In this document: positions 16,768 to 26,956 of the stretch, piece after piece
How the letters are laid out: every line of letters begins with the position of its first letter
Position numbering within the stretch: the first letter of the stretch is position 1
From: Propionicimonas sp020161015
Lineage (GTDB): Bacteria; Actinomycetota; Actinomycetes; Propionibacteriales; Propionibacteriaceae
Reading direction: 5' to 3'
Assembly: GCF_964266745.1 (NCBI RefSeq)
Contig: NZ_CAXWGX010000023.1
Coordinates: 186,001 to 250,000 of the forward strand
Length of the DNA: 64,000 bases
The notes under the pieces: generated by a model
Seen by the model: only the letters and a program-made list of their open reading frames with translations
What the model was told of the DNA's origin: nothing
Databases searched by the model: none
Made by a program: the position numbers and the translations under genes

Positions 16768-18371
16768 GCGCGGCGGGTGACCGGCTCGGGCCGCGCGTCC
16801 GTGCGCTGGCCGAGGCGCTCGAGGCTGCGGAGGGGCGCGGCGACGCCGCCGTCCTCGAGAAGGCGAAGGCCGTCGTGGACCGCGCGGGCGAGCGGGTGGC
16901 GTTCAGCGGCAGCTACACCGTGATCGCGCTGGCCGGCGCCACCGGGTCCGGCAAGTCCAGCCTGTTCAACGCCGTCACCGGGACCGACCTCGCCCACGTC
17001 GCGGTACGGCGTCCGACCACGTCGAAGGCGATGGCCGTGAGCTGGGGCACCGAGCTGCCGCACGAGTTGCTCGACTGGCTCGACATCACCGCCCGCCGGC
17101 TGGTGCCGGCCGGGCCGAACGCCTTCTCCGACCTCGTGCTGCTCGACCTGCCCGACCACGACTCCACCGAGCTGGCCCACCGCCTGACGGTCGACCGGCT
17201 GGTCGAGCTCGTGGACGCGCTCATCTGGGTGGTCGACCCGCAGAAGTACGCCGACGCCGCCCTCCACGACGGCTACCTGAAGCGCCTGGCGCCGTACGCC
17301 GAGGTGATGATGGTCGTGCTCAACCAGTCCGACCGGCTCGCCCCGGAGGAGCTCGACCGCTGCCTGCGCGACCTGCGCCGGCTGCTCGACGCGGAGGGCC
17401 TGAAGGCCACGCCGATCATGGCGACGTCCGCGCTGCGGGGCACCGGGGTGCGGGAGCTGCGGGCCTCGCTCGCGGCCACGGTCGCCAACAAGCAGGCGAT
17501 GGCCCGCCGGCTGTCGACCGACGTGACGGTCGCGGCTGGGACGCTCGCCGACGACCTGGGCAGCGGCCCGGTCCCCGAACTGGACGAGGCCCTCACCGAT
17601 CACGTCGTTCGCGTGCTCGGCGACGCGGCGGGCGTCCCCGTGGTGGTGGACGGGGTGCGGAAGGCGTGGCGGAAGCGGGGGTCCGCGGCCACCGGCTGGC
17701 CGTTCATGAGCTGGCTGGGACGGCTGCGTCCCGACCCCCTGAAGCGGCTGCGGCTGGACGTGGGTTCCGGCGAGCACAGCCCGACCGAGGTGAACCGCAC
17801 CTCGTTGCCGCGCGCGACCGCCGTCCAGCGGGCACGGGCGGACCAGGGCCTGCGCGAGCTGACGGACGGGGCCTCCGCGGGTCTTCCCCGCGGGTGGGCG
17901 CAGGCCGTTCGTGCCGCGGCGGCGGGCCGCGAGTCGTTGCTGCTGGACCGGCTGGACACCGCGATCGCCGGGGCCGACCTGTCGGTGCGCCGCGGAACCT
18001 GGTGGTGGGGCCTGTTCGGCGTCCTCCAGTGGCTGCTGATCCTCGCCGTCGTCGGGGGGCTGGCGTGGCTCTTCGCGAACCCGCTGCTCGTGGCCCTCGG
18101 GCTGCCCACGCTGCCCCCGGTGGCCTGGTACGGGGTGCCCGCCGGCACCTGGCTGCTGGCCGGTGGCCTTCTGGGCGGGGTGCTGCTCGCCGTGCTCGGC
18201 CGGGTGCTGGTGGAGATCGGGGCGAACGCCCATGCGCGGACCGCGCGCCGGAGCCTCGACGACGCGGTCGCCGCCGTGGTCGACGACGAGGTCCTCGAAC
18301 CGGTGCGCCTCGAGCTCGACCGCTACCGGCGGGCTCGCGCCGCCGTGGCGGCGGCCGCGCGCGTGCGCTGA
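16764..18371 (+). CDS. Dynamin-family GTPase, membrane-anchored partner
   Basis: 535 residues. G1 motif GATGSGKSS (58-66), switch VRRPTTSKAM, G3 LLDLPDHDS, G4-like NQSD. Two strong membrane helices lie near residues 415-480 with a short loop, leaving most of the protein in the cytoplasm. It starts with GTG overlapping the upstream GTPase stop, so the two proteins are likely made in a fixed ratio and act together at the membrane. Confidence 0.85.
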   Translation: MSAAGDRLGPRVRALAEALEAAEGRGDAAVLEKAKAVVDRAGERVAFSGSYTVIALAGATGSGKSSLFNAVTGTDLAHVAVRRPTTSKAMAVSWGTELPHELLDWLDITARRLVPAGPNAFSDLVLLDLPDHDSTELAHRLTVDRLVELVDALIWVVDPQKYADAALHDGYLKRLAPYAEVMMVVLNQSDRLAPEELDRCLRDLRRLLDAEGLKATPIMATSALRGTGVRELRASLAATVANKQAMARRLSTDVTVAAGTLADDLGSGPVPELDEALTDHVVRVLGDAAGVPVVVDGVRKAWRKRGSAATGWPFMSWLGRLRPDPLKRLRLDVGSGEHSPTEVNRTSLPRATAVQRARADQGLRELTDGASAGLPRGWAQAVRAAAAGRESLLLDRLDTAIAGADLSVRRGTWWWGLFGVLQWLLILAVVGGLAWLFANPLLVALGLPTLPPVAWYGVPAGTWLLAGGLLGGVLLAVLGRVLVEIGANAHARTARRSLDDAVAAVVDDEVLEPVRLELDRYRRARAAVAAAARVR

Positions 18372-18377
18372 CGCATT

Positions 18378-18406
18378 CATCCACAGGGCGGCCCCCATCC
18401 ACAGGG
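18378..18406 (+). repeat. Two DnaA-box-like direct repeats upstream of ssb
   Basis: CATCCACAGGG occurs at 18378-18388 and again at 18396-18406, 18 bases apart. The core ATCCACA resembles the DnaA box TTATCCACA with the first bases changed. They lie in the 108-base gap between the GTPase and ssb, 74-102 bases upstream of the ssb start. Confidence 0.45.
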
Positions 18407-18479
18407 TGCAGCGGGCGCTGACGCGGTCCGCGGGGTGCGCAGGGATAGTTCCTGTGAGGACACCAGGAAGGACTCGCAG

Positions 18480-18935
18480 ATGATGGAAGCAACGATCTCG
18501 ATCACGGGCAACGTCGGCAGCGACGTGGAGTTCCGCGAACCCAAGGAGGGCATCACCTACGCCAGCTTCCGGCTCGGCTGCACCCCGCGTACCTGGCGCT
18601 CGGGGGAGTGGGGCGACGCCGAGACGACCTGGCTGGGGGTGGTCTGCAACAAGGCGCTGGCGCTGAACGTGAAGTCGAGCATCAGCAAGGGCGATCCGGT
18701 CGTGGTGGTGGGTCGCCTGCGCACCGAGCGCTGGACCGACGGGCAGGGCGTCCGCCACGAGCGGCTGAGGCTGGACGCGCAGGCCGTCGGCCACGACCTC
18801 TCGCGGGGCACCACGGTGTTCCGCAAGTCGGCGAAGGCCCCGGTGGAGGACGCCGAGGTGAGCGTCGGCGAGTTGATCCTCGCCACGGAGGAGCAGCCGG
18901 AGACCGACGCGGTGGCGGCGGAGGACGCGGCCTGA
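18480..18935 (+). CDS. ssb: Single-stranded DNA-binding protein (second-type SSB)
   Basis: 151 residues. An OB fold spans residues 1-110 (ISITGNVGSDVEFRE, ASFRLGCTPRTWRSGEW, GDPVVVVGRLRTERW). The usual acidic PF tip that recruits repair proteins is absent; the tail is acidic and ends in DAA. This fits actinobacterial accessory SSBs (SsbB-like) used outside the replication fork, for example in competence or recombination. Start ATG at 18480 (or 18483) sits 7-8 bases after AGGAAGGA; an open frame extends further upstream without support. Confidence 0.88.
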   Translation: MMEATISITGNVGSDVEFREPKEGITYASFRLGCTPRTWRSGEWGDAETTWLGVVCNKALALNVKSSISKGDPVVVVGRLRTERWTDGQGVRHERLRLDAQAVGHDLSRGTTVFRKSAKAPVEDAEVSVGELILATEEQPETDAVAAEDAA

Positions 18936-19139
18936 GCGGGTCGGTCCGCCCGGTCTGTCCGCCTCCGGTCCGGGCCGGGTGAGAATCCCGGTACCGGAAG
19001 AGGTTCGCGCGGCCGTCGCGGTGGGTACGCACGGGACTGTATGGACCCGCGGGTCGTCGTTGAACGAACTCCGGTTCGCTGGTTCCATGCGAATTGCCCA
19101 TTGCTTCGGCAGGGTGCTCCCACCCCCACAGGAGACGCC

Positions 19140-19250
19140 ATGACCACCGACCCGCTCGGACCCGCCACCGGCAGGTGGTTCCCCGGTCGCACCGACGTGC
19201 CGTGCCCGGCCCCGCCCGCCGAGGTCGGTGCCGGTCATGCCGTGGACTGA
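19140..19250 (+). CDS. Small ORF, 36 residues, overlapping downstream membrane gene
   Basis: A 36-codon frame starts with ATG five bases after a strong AGGAG and ends inside the next gene, so the two may be translationally coupled. The peptide is rich in Pro, Gly and Asp and contains GRTDVPCPAPP; no known motif. It may be a real small protein or a leader peptide; support is the ribosome site and overlap only. Confidence 0.45.
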   Translation: MTTDPLGPATGRWFPGRTDVPCPAPPAEVGAGHAVD

Positions 19251-19764
19251 GCGCCTCGCCGGATCGCGTCCGCCGGTCTGGGTCACGCCGGCTCTCGTCG
19301 TGGCCACCTACGTCATCGCCACGGCCGCCAACGCCGGGACGCTGCTGTTCGGGGCGCCCCCACATCCGGGGGGCGTGCTGGCGTCACTCGCCTATCTGGC
19401 CGCCTGGCTGGGGCACGCCGTCGTGGTGGGACGGTGCAGCCGGCGCTTCCGCGCGCTGCGGCGCATGGCGGCGTTCTGGGCGGTGGCTGTCGGGGGGACG
19501 GCCATCTGTGGCACGTTCCTGCGGCTGAACCTCGGCACGGGGGCGGCGATCCCGGGCGGCTGGGTGGCGCCGGCGATCCTGCTGCTCGTGGCGGCGCCGC
19601 TGTACGGGCTGGCCGGCTGGTTCGGTCCGGATCCGCTCGCCGTCCTCGTCGCGGTCGCCCTGGCGTGCGCGGCGCTCACCCTCGTCGCCGCGACGGCCCG
19701 CCCGGTCAGGTCGGTCCGCCCGGCCACCCGGAACAGTGGCGCGGCGAGCGCCAACCGTCCCTGA
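19237..19764 (+). CDS. Hypothetical integral membrane protein
   Basis: 175 residues with about five hydrophobic helices (near 18-35, 42-62, 75-92, 105-125, 135-155) and short charged loops. No domain recognised. ATG at 19237 overlaps the upstream small ORF; GTG at 19228 is an alternative. The protein ends in a polar, Arg/Ser-rich tail. Its stop lies in a short triplicated sequence. Confidence 0.65.
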   Translation: MPWTERLAGSRPPVWVTPALVVATYVIATAANAGTLLFGAPPHPGGVLASLAYLAAWLGHAVVVGRCSRRFRALRRMAAFWAVAVGGTAICGTFLRLNLGTGAAIPGGWVAPAILLLVAAPLYGLAGWFGPDPLAVLVAVALACAALTLVAATARPVRSVRPATRNSGAASANRP

Positions 19765-19799
19765 GCGCGAACTCCCTGAGCGGCGAACCGTCCCTGAGC
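19758..19799 (+). repeat. Three copies of TCCCTGAGC
   Basis: The nonamer TCCCTGAGC occurs at 19758, 19773 and 19791, spaced 15 and 18 bases. The first copy holds the stop codon of the membrane protein gene. It may be part of a dispersed intergenic repeat; function unknown. Confidence 0.5.
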
Positions 19800-19905
19800 A
19801 GGCGCCAACGCCGGCATCCTGAGGGGCTCACGTCGCGGGTCCCCGCCCACGCGTGGACGACGTTCCGCCGGGCACGCGTGAGGCGGGGGTGCGCCGTGCC
19901 CCCGG

Positions 19906-21588
<1,683 letters not shown>

Positions 21589-21640
21589 GGCGATCTTCCT
21601 GCAGGACGCGTGGGACGGCGACCAGTATGCCTCAGCCGCG

Positions 21641-21682
21641 AAGTGGACTCACACCGCCGTGGACGGCGGTTTCGGTCCACTT
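21641..21682 (-). terminator. Hairpin terminator of the FAD/Fe-S oxidoreductase gene
   Basis: Nested arms AAGTGGAC/GTCCACTT and ACCGCCG/CGGCGGT form a long interrupted stem at the end of the oxidoreductase gene. Its stop codon lies inside the outer loop. No long T run follows, which is common in high-GC genomes. Confidence 0.6.
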
Positions 21683-24483
21683 TGCGCGGGGGTGGGGGGA
21701 GTGGAGGGGGGCAGGAGGAGTTCGGCGAGGGTCAGGGCGCGGCGGTGGGCGAGGTCGGCGAGCTGGAGGCGGCAGGAGAAGCCGTCGGCGAGCAGGACGG
21801 CGTCCGGGCCGGCGGCCTCGACGGCGGGCAGCAGGTGGGTGCGGGCCACCGCCACGGACGTCTCGTAGTGGCCGCGCTCCACGCCGAAGTTGCCGGCCAG
21901 CCCGCAGCAGCCGGCGACGCGCACGACCTGTGCGCCGGTGCGCGCCAGCAGGCGCTCGTCCGCCGCCCAGCCGATCACCGAGGAGTGGTGGCAGTGCGGC
22001 TGGGCAACCACGACCGTGCCGGACAGGTCGGGCGGCTGCCAGCCGGCCTCCTCCAGCAGCTCGGCGAGCGTGTGGACGCCGGATGCGACCTGCGCGACCC
22101 GGGGGTCGTCGACCAGCGATGCCGCGTCCCCGCGCCACACCGCGATGCAGGACGGCTCGAGCCCGACCACCGGGGTGCCGGCGGCCACGATCGGGTGCAG
22201 CACGTCCAGGGAGCGGCGCAGCTGCCGCGCGGCCGCCGCTCGCTGGCCCGTGGTGATCCAGGGCAGCCCGCAGCACGCGGTGCTGCCTAGCACCGTGGGC
22301 GCGAAGCCCGCCCCGGCGAGCACCGCGAGCAGCGGCGCCAGGGGGGCGGCGTCGAGGGTGTCGGTGAACGAGTCCACCCAGACCACGACCGGACGACCCT
22401 CGTCCCGGCGGACGCGCTGCCGCCGCGCCGGACGGGGGTTGAACCGGGGCAGCAGCCGGCGGGAGTCCACCCCGGCGATCGCCCGTGCCAGCCGCTGGAG
22501 CCCAGGGGCAGCGAGGACGGCGTTGGCGAGCGCCGGAAGGCCGGGCACGGCGGTCACCAGCCGTCCCCAGAGCGGGAGGCGCCCCAGCGTGTAGTGGCTG
22601 CGCGGTCGCAGCCGGTGCCGGTACGCCTCGTCCAGCACCCGCGACTTCAGGGCCGCGATGTCGACGCCGGTGGGGCACTCGCTCGCGCACGCCTTGCAGG
22701 ACAGGCACAGGTCGAGCGCTTCGTGCACCTCCGGTGCCCGCCAGCCGCCGGTCACCAGCGTGCCGTTCACCATCTCCTGGAGGGTGCGTGCCCGTCCGCG
22801 CGTGGAGTCCTTCTCCTTTCCGGTCGCCTGGTAGGAGGGACACATCACATGGCCGGTGTCGGCCAGGCACTTGGCCACCCCGGTGCAGCGGTGGGCCTCC
22901 GCGGCGAAGGCAGGGTCGAGGCGGGGCAGCCGGGACGCGGCGACGGACGGCAGCCGCAGGTCGGCGTCCAGCGGCCGTGGGGCGACGAGCACCCCCGGAT
23001 TGAGCAGGTTGTCCGGGTCGAACAGGTGCTTGACGGCGGCGAACAGTGCCAGGGCCTGGGGCGAGTACAGGCGGCCCAGCAGTTCGGACCGCGCGCGCCC
23101 GTCCCCGTGCTCGCCGGAGCAGGAACCCCCGTGCCGGGCGGCGAGGTCCGCGGCCTCCTCCACGAAGCGCCGGTACCCGGCCACGCCGGGCGCGGAGGAG
23201 AGGTCGAAGTCGATGCGGACGTGGACGCAACCCTCGCCGAAGTGCCCGTACGGCAACCCTTCCAGCCCGTGGGCGCGCAGCAGCGCGTCGAAGTCGCGCA
23301 GGTACGCCCCGAGTGCTGCGGGGGGTACCGCGGCGTCCTCCCAGCCGGCGTGGGCGGGACGGGCGAGGCCGACGGCCGCCAGCCCGGCGCCGTCGGCCCT
23401 GATCCGCCACAGGCGCGCGGCCCGGCCCGGGTCGGCGACGATCTCGCCGCCCAGCCCTCCGGCGGCCTGGAGCACCGCCGCGGCGCGCCCGGCCAGGCTC
23501 TCCGGGTCGGCATCGGTGAGTTCGACGAACAGCCAGCCCTCTCCCGGCGGGAGCCCGGGGATCGCGGCGTGGCCCTGCCGCGCGCGCACCACCTCGACGA
23601 TCCGCCGGTCCAGGCCCTCGACGGCGGTCGGCCCGAACGGCAGCACCGACGGGGTGGCGTCCGCCGCGGCGGACATGCTCGGGTAGCCGACGACGACCAG
23701 CGCGACGTGGGGCAGGTCCTCGACGAGCCGGACGCGGGCACCGGTGACCACAGCGAGGGTCCCCTCGCTGCCGGCCAGGAAGCGGGCGACGTCGAAGCCC
23801 CGCTCGGGCAGCAGGTGCTCGAGGCTGTAGCCGGAGACCTGCCGGGGGAAGCGTCCGAATTCGGTGCGGATGAGGCCGAGGTGCTTCCGGACCAGGCGCT
23901 CCAGCGCGTCCAGGGTGGCCGAATCGGGACGGTGCCAGCTGCCGGAGGAGAGGGAGAGCCGTTCGCCGGTGCCGGTGACGACGTCGAGGCCGAGGATGTT
24001 GTCGGCCGTCCGCCCATACCCCAGCGCACGCGCCCCGCAGGCGTTGTTGCCGATCATGCCGCCGATCGTGCAGCGGTCTGCGGTGGACGGGTCGGGGCCG
24101 AACCGCAGTCCCGCGGACGCCGCGGCCGCGGTCAGCGTCGCCGGCACGACCCCCGGTTCCACGACGGCCGCCCTGGCCGACGCGTCGACGTGGACGATCC
24201 GGTCCAGCCGCGAGCAGTCCACCACCAGGCCCTGCCCGACGGCGTTGCCCGCGATCGAGGTGCCGGCGCCGCGGCTGGTGAGAGGGAGGCCGGACTCACG
24301 GGCGGCGTCCACGAGGGCGACGAGTTCGGCGACCCCCGCGGGACGGGCAACCGCGGCCGGCGGCACCCGGTACAGGGACGCGTCGCTGCTGTAGAGCGCG
24401 CGGGTGAGGGGGGAGGTGTCGAGGCTGAAGCCCCGGGCGGCCAGCGCGGCGACCTTGTCGAGGACGCTCGCTGGGGCCGGCAC
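21649..24483 (-). CDS. FAD-binding and Fe-S-binding oxidoreductase (D-lactate/glycolate dehydrogenase-like)
   Basis: 944 residues, a fusion of two parts. The N-terminal half has a PCMH-type FAD domain (TSRGAGTSIAGNAVG; GMIGNNACGARALGYGRT) and an FAD-oxidase C domain with GHFGEGCVHVRI and GEHGDGR. The C-terminal half has ferredoxin-like cysteines (CLSCKACASECP) and two CCG-type cysteine-rich motifs (STACCGLPW; GCCGLAGNFG). This is the Dld3/GlcD-GlcF-type dehydrogenase that oxidises D-2-hydroxy acids such as D-lactate and passes electrons through Fe-S clusters to the respiratory chain. Start codon at 24483. It shares a promoter-distal position behind marR, 4 bases apart, so the two may be cotranscribed. 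Confidence 0.88.
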   Translation of the reverse strand: MPAPASVLDKVAALAARGFSLDTSPLTRALYSSDASLYRVPPAAVARPAGVAELVALVDAARESGLPLTSRGAGTSIAGNAVGQGLVVDCSRLDRIVHVDASARAAVVEPGVVPATLTAAAASAGLRFGPDPSTADRCTIGGMIGNNACGARALGYGRTADNILGLDVVTGTGERLSLSSGSWHRPDSATLDALERLVRKHLGLIRTEFGRFPRQVSGYSLEHLLPERGFDVARFLAGSEGTLAVVTGARVRLVEDLPHVALVVVGYPSMSAAADATPSVLPFGPTAVEGLDRRIVEVVRARQGHAAIPGLPPGEGWLFVELTDADPESLAGRAAAVLQAAGGLGGEIVADPGRAARLWRIRADGAGLAAVGLARPAHAGWEDAAVPPAALGAYLRDFDALLRAHGLEGLPYGHFGEGCVHVRIDFDLSSAPGVAGYRRFVEEAADLAARHGGSCSGEHGDGRARSELLGRLYSPQALALFAAVKHLFDPDNLLNPGVLVAPRPLDADLRLPSVAASRLPRLDPAFAAEAHRCTGVAKCLADTGHVMCPSYQATGKEKDSTRGRARTLQEMVNGTLVTGGWRAPEVHEALDLCLSCKACASECPTGVDIAALKSRVLDEAYRHRLRPRSHYTLGRLPLWGRLVTAVPGLPALANAVLAAPGLQRLARAIAGVDSRRLLPRFNPRPARRQRVRRDEGRPVVVWVDSFTDTLDAAPLAPLLAVLAGAGFAPTVLGSTACCGLPWITTGQRAAAARQLRRSLDVLHPIVAAGTPVVGLEPSCIAVWRGDAASLVDDPRVAQVASGVHTLAELLEEAGWQPPDLSGTVVVAQPHCHHSSVIGWAADERLLARTGAQVVRVAGCCGLAGNFGVERGHYETSVAVARTHLLPAVEAAGPDAVLLADGFSCRLQLADLAHRRALTLAELLLPPSTPPTPAQSGPKPPSTAV

Positions 24484-24487
24484 GGCC

Positions 24488-24946
24488 TCAGTCTGTCACG
24501 CGGGTGACCGCCTCCATCACCCGGCCGAGCGCTTCGAAGTCAGCCGGGTCGACGCGGTCGACGAGGGCGCGCCGCACCGACTCCACGTGCGCGGGCGCGG
24601 CGTCGACGAGCAGGGCGTAGCCGTGGTCGGTCATCTGGGCGATGACGCCGCGACGGTCGGACGGGCAGGCCGTGCGCACGACGAGGTTCTTCGCCTCCAT
24701 GCGCGAGATCGTGTGGGTGAGCCGCGAGCGGGACTGGCGGACGCGTTCTGCGAGTTCCGACATGCGCAGCGCGTGGTGTTCGGACTCCGACAGGTGCACC
24801 AGGATCTCGTACTCGCCGAGATCGAGCCCGTAGGGACGCAGCTCCGCGTCCAGGCTGTCGGTGATCCGCGCGACACCGTTGAGGTAGGAGCGCCAGATGC
24901 GCTGCTGGCAGGTTGTCAGCCAACGGGGTTCGAGCTGGGTGGTCAC
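24488..24946 (-). CDS. MarR-family transcriptional regulator
   Basis: 152 residues with a MarR winged helix: LGEYEILVHLSE, the recognition region MSELAERVRQSRSRLTHTISRMEAK and the wing DRRGVIAQMTDHG. GTG at 24946 is chosen because the protein then begins shortly before the family's first helix and the box at 24967-24980 falls in the promoter. The gene lies 4 bases upstream of the oxidoreductase, in the same direction. The same box precedes the nitroreductase at 3549, so this regulator may control both. Confidence 0.88.
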   Translation of the reverse strand: MTTQLEPRWLTTCQQRIWRSYLNGVARITDSLDAELRPYGLDLGEYEILVHLSESEHHALRMSELAERVRQSRSRLTHTISRMEAKNLVVRTACPSDRRGVIAQMTDHGYALLVDAAPAHVESVRRALVDRVDPADFEALGRVMEAVTRVTD

Positions 24947-24966
24947 CGGGGGATGGTACCAAAACA

Positions 24967-24980
24967 GTTTAGAGTTCAAC
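24967..24980. promoter_or_regulatory. Putative MarR-family operator (copy at marR)
   Basis: GTTTAGAGTTCAAC matches 12 of 14 bases of the box at 3515-3528 and ends 20 bases before the marR GTG start, the same distance as at the nitroreductase. It suits autorepression. Confidence 0.6.
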
Positions 24981-25111
24981 AAACGTCCTGCGGGCATCCT
25001 CCCCGGCGTTTCGCTACGAACAAACGCCACCCGACGCCCCGTCCGACTGCCCGCGGTGGGGGGCTGCCCCTAGACTGCCGAGAACAGTCCAACGGCGGAA
25101 TGTGAGGGGAC

Positions 25112-26956
25112 ATGGCACAAGCCACCATCGACGTCGACGCACTCCTGGCGAACGGCCCGGCCTCCGTGGGGGCCCTGTTCCGGTGGCGCGTCGCCCGGAC
25201 GCCGGCCAAGGAGGCCTTCCGCTACCCGGACGAGCACGAGAACTGGGTCTCGATCGACTGGACCGAGACCCGTCGCCGCGTGGACGAGCTGGCCGCCGGC
25301 CTGCTGTCCCTGGGTCTGGCACCGGAGGAGCGGGTCTCGATCGTCTCCAGCACCCGGATCGAGTGGATCCTCGCCGACTACGCCATCAACTGCGCCGGCG
25401 GTGCCACGACCACCATCTACCCCAACACCCAGGGCAAGGACTTCGCGCACATCGTCGTCGACTCCGGTTCCGTCGTCCTGGTGGCGGAGAACCTCGAGCA
25501 ACTGGCGAAGCTCGACTCCTCCCGCGAGGCGGAGGAGCAGGTCCGCTACGTCATCCTGTTCGACGGCGAGGGGGACGGGGAGCGCGTGCTCACCTTCGCC
25601 CAGCTCGCCGAGCGGGGACGCGCGCTGCTCGCGTCCGACCCGGGGGTGGTCGACCGCGCGATCGACGCCATCGGGAGCGACGACCTCGCCACGCTCATCT
25701 ACACCTCCGGCACCACCGGCCTGCCCAAGGGCGTCGAGCTCACCCACCTGTGCTGGGTGTACCAGGCCCTGGTCCTGGACAAGATGGAGATCATCTCGCC
25801 CACGGCGCTGCAGTACCTGTGGCTGCCGCTGTCCCACGTGTTCGGCAAGGACCTGCTGACGATCCAGCTCGGGATCGGCTTCAGCACCGCTGTCGACGGA
25901 CGCGTCGACCACATCGTCAGCGGCCTCGGCGCCGTCCACCCCAACTTCATGTGCGGCGCGCCGCGCATCTTCGAGAAGGTGCGCGCGGCCGTCATGCTCG
26001 CCTCCCCCCACCGCGGCCTGAAGGGCCGCATCGCCCGCTGGGCGTTCGCCGTCGGGCGCGCGTCCCGGGAGTACCGGCTGGCCGACCGGCGGCTGCCGCC
26101 GGCGATGGGGCTGGCCTACTCCGTGGCCGATCGCCTCGTGTTCAGCAAGCTCAAGGAGCGGGTAGGCGGCAACATCGAGTTCTTCGTCTCCGGCTCGGCC
26201 AAGCTCAGCTCCCAGGTGCAGGCGTGGTTCTACTCCGCCGGCCTGGTGGTGGTCGAGGGGTATGGGCTGACCGAGACCGGTGCCGTGACATGTGTGAACC
26301 TGCCCCTCCCGCCACGGTTCGGGACGGTCGGCCCCGCGCTGGCCGGCACCGAGGTGAAGATCGCCGCGGACGGCGAGATCCTGGTCAAGGGGCCCGCGGT
26401 GATGCGCGGCTACCACAACGACCCCGAGCGCACCGCAGAGGTGCTGGTCGACGGCTGGTTCCACACCGGCGACATCGGCCGCATGGACGAGGACGGCTTC
26501 CTCACGATCACCGACCGCAAGAAGGACCTCATGAAGACCTCCGGCGGCAAGTACGTCGCCCCGGCGAAGGTCGAGAGCGTGATCGCCGCGAGCATCCCGT
26601 ACGTCTCGCAGGTGGTCGCGGTCGGGGACGGTCGCAAGTACATCTCCGCCCTGCTCACGATGGACCGCGACAACCTGGCCAAGTGGGCCGCGCGGCACAA
26701 CATGGCCGACCGTGACTACGCGGAGGTCACCCAGAGCCCCGAGCTGCGCAAGACCATGGAGCGGTTCATGAACGCGGCGAACGCCAAGCTGGAGCGCTGG
26801 GAGACCGTGAAGCGGTTCGCGATCCTGCCCAGCGAACTGAGCGTCGACGACGGCGGGGTCACCCCGAACATGAAGATCCGGCGCAAGGTGGTCACCGACC
26901 GCTACGCCGACATCGTCGAGTCGCTCTACGACGCGGAGCCGGACGCCGTGGAGTGA
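25112..26956 (+). CDS. Long-chain fatty acid-CoA ligase
   Basis: 614 residues of the AMP-forming acyl-CoA synthetase family (FadD15-like). ATP-binding loop YTSGTTGLPKG, adenylate motif GYGLTETG, HTGDIG with the Asp that binds ribose, and the C-terminal hinge DRKKDLMKTSGGKYVAP with a Lys-rich A8 region. It activates long-chain fatty acids with ATP and CoA for lipid synthesis or beta-oxidation. A GAGGGGA ribosome site precedes ATG 25112, and a -10-like TAGACT lies at 25071-25076. The stop overlaps the downstream thioesterase start by 4 bases. Confidence 0.93.
   Translation: MAQATIDVDALLANGPASVGALFRWRVARTPAKEAFRYPDEHENWVSIDWTETRRRVDELAAGLLSLGLAPEERVSIVSSTRIEWILADYAINCAGGATTTIYPNTQGKDFAHIVVDSGSVVLVAENLEQLAKLDSSREAEEQVRYVILFDGEGDGERVLTFAQLAERGRALLASDPGVVDRAIDAIGSDDLATLIYTSGTTGLPKGVELTHLCWVYQALVLDKMEIISPTALQYLWLPLSHVFGKDLLTIQLGIGFSTAVDGRVDHIVSGLGAVHPNFMCGAPRIFEKVRAAVMLASPHRGLKGRIARWAFAVGRASREYRLADRRLPPAMGLAYSVADRLVFSKLKERVGGNIEFFVSGSAKLSSQVQAWFYSAGLVVVEGYGLTETGAVTCVNLPLPPRFGTVGPALAGTEVKIAADGEILVKGPAVMRGYHNDPERTAEVLVDGWFHTGDIGRMDEDGFLTITDRKKDLMKTSGGKYVAPAKVESVIAASIPYVSQVVAVGDGRKYISALLTMDRDNLAKWAARHNMADRDYAEVTQSPELRKTMERFMNAANAKLERWETVKRFAILPSELSVDDGGVTPNMKIRRKVVTDRYADIVESLYDAEPDAVE

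Noticed and set aside
16197..19307. 1036-codon leftward frame over GTPase and ssb
   Set aside because: No motifs, low-complexity His/Arg/Gly-rich translation, antisense to two well-supported GTPase genes.
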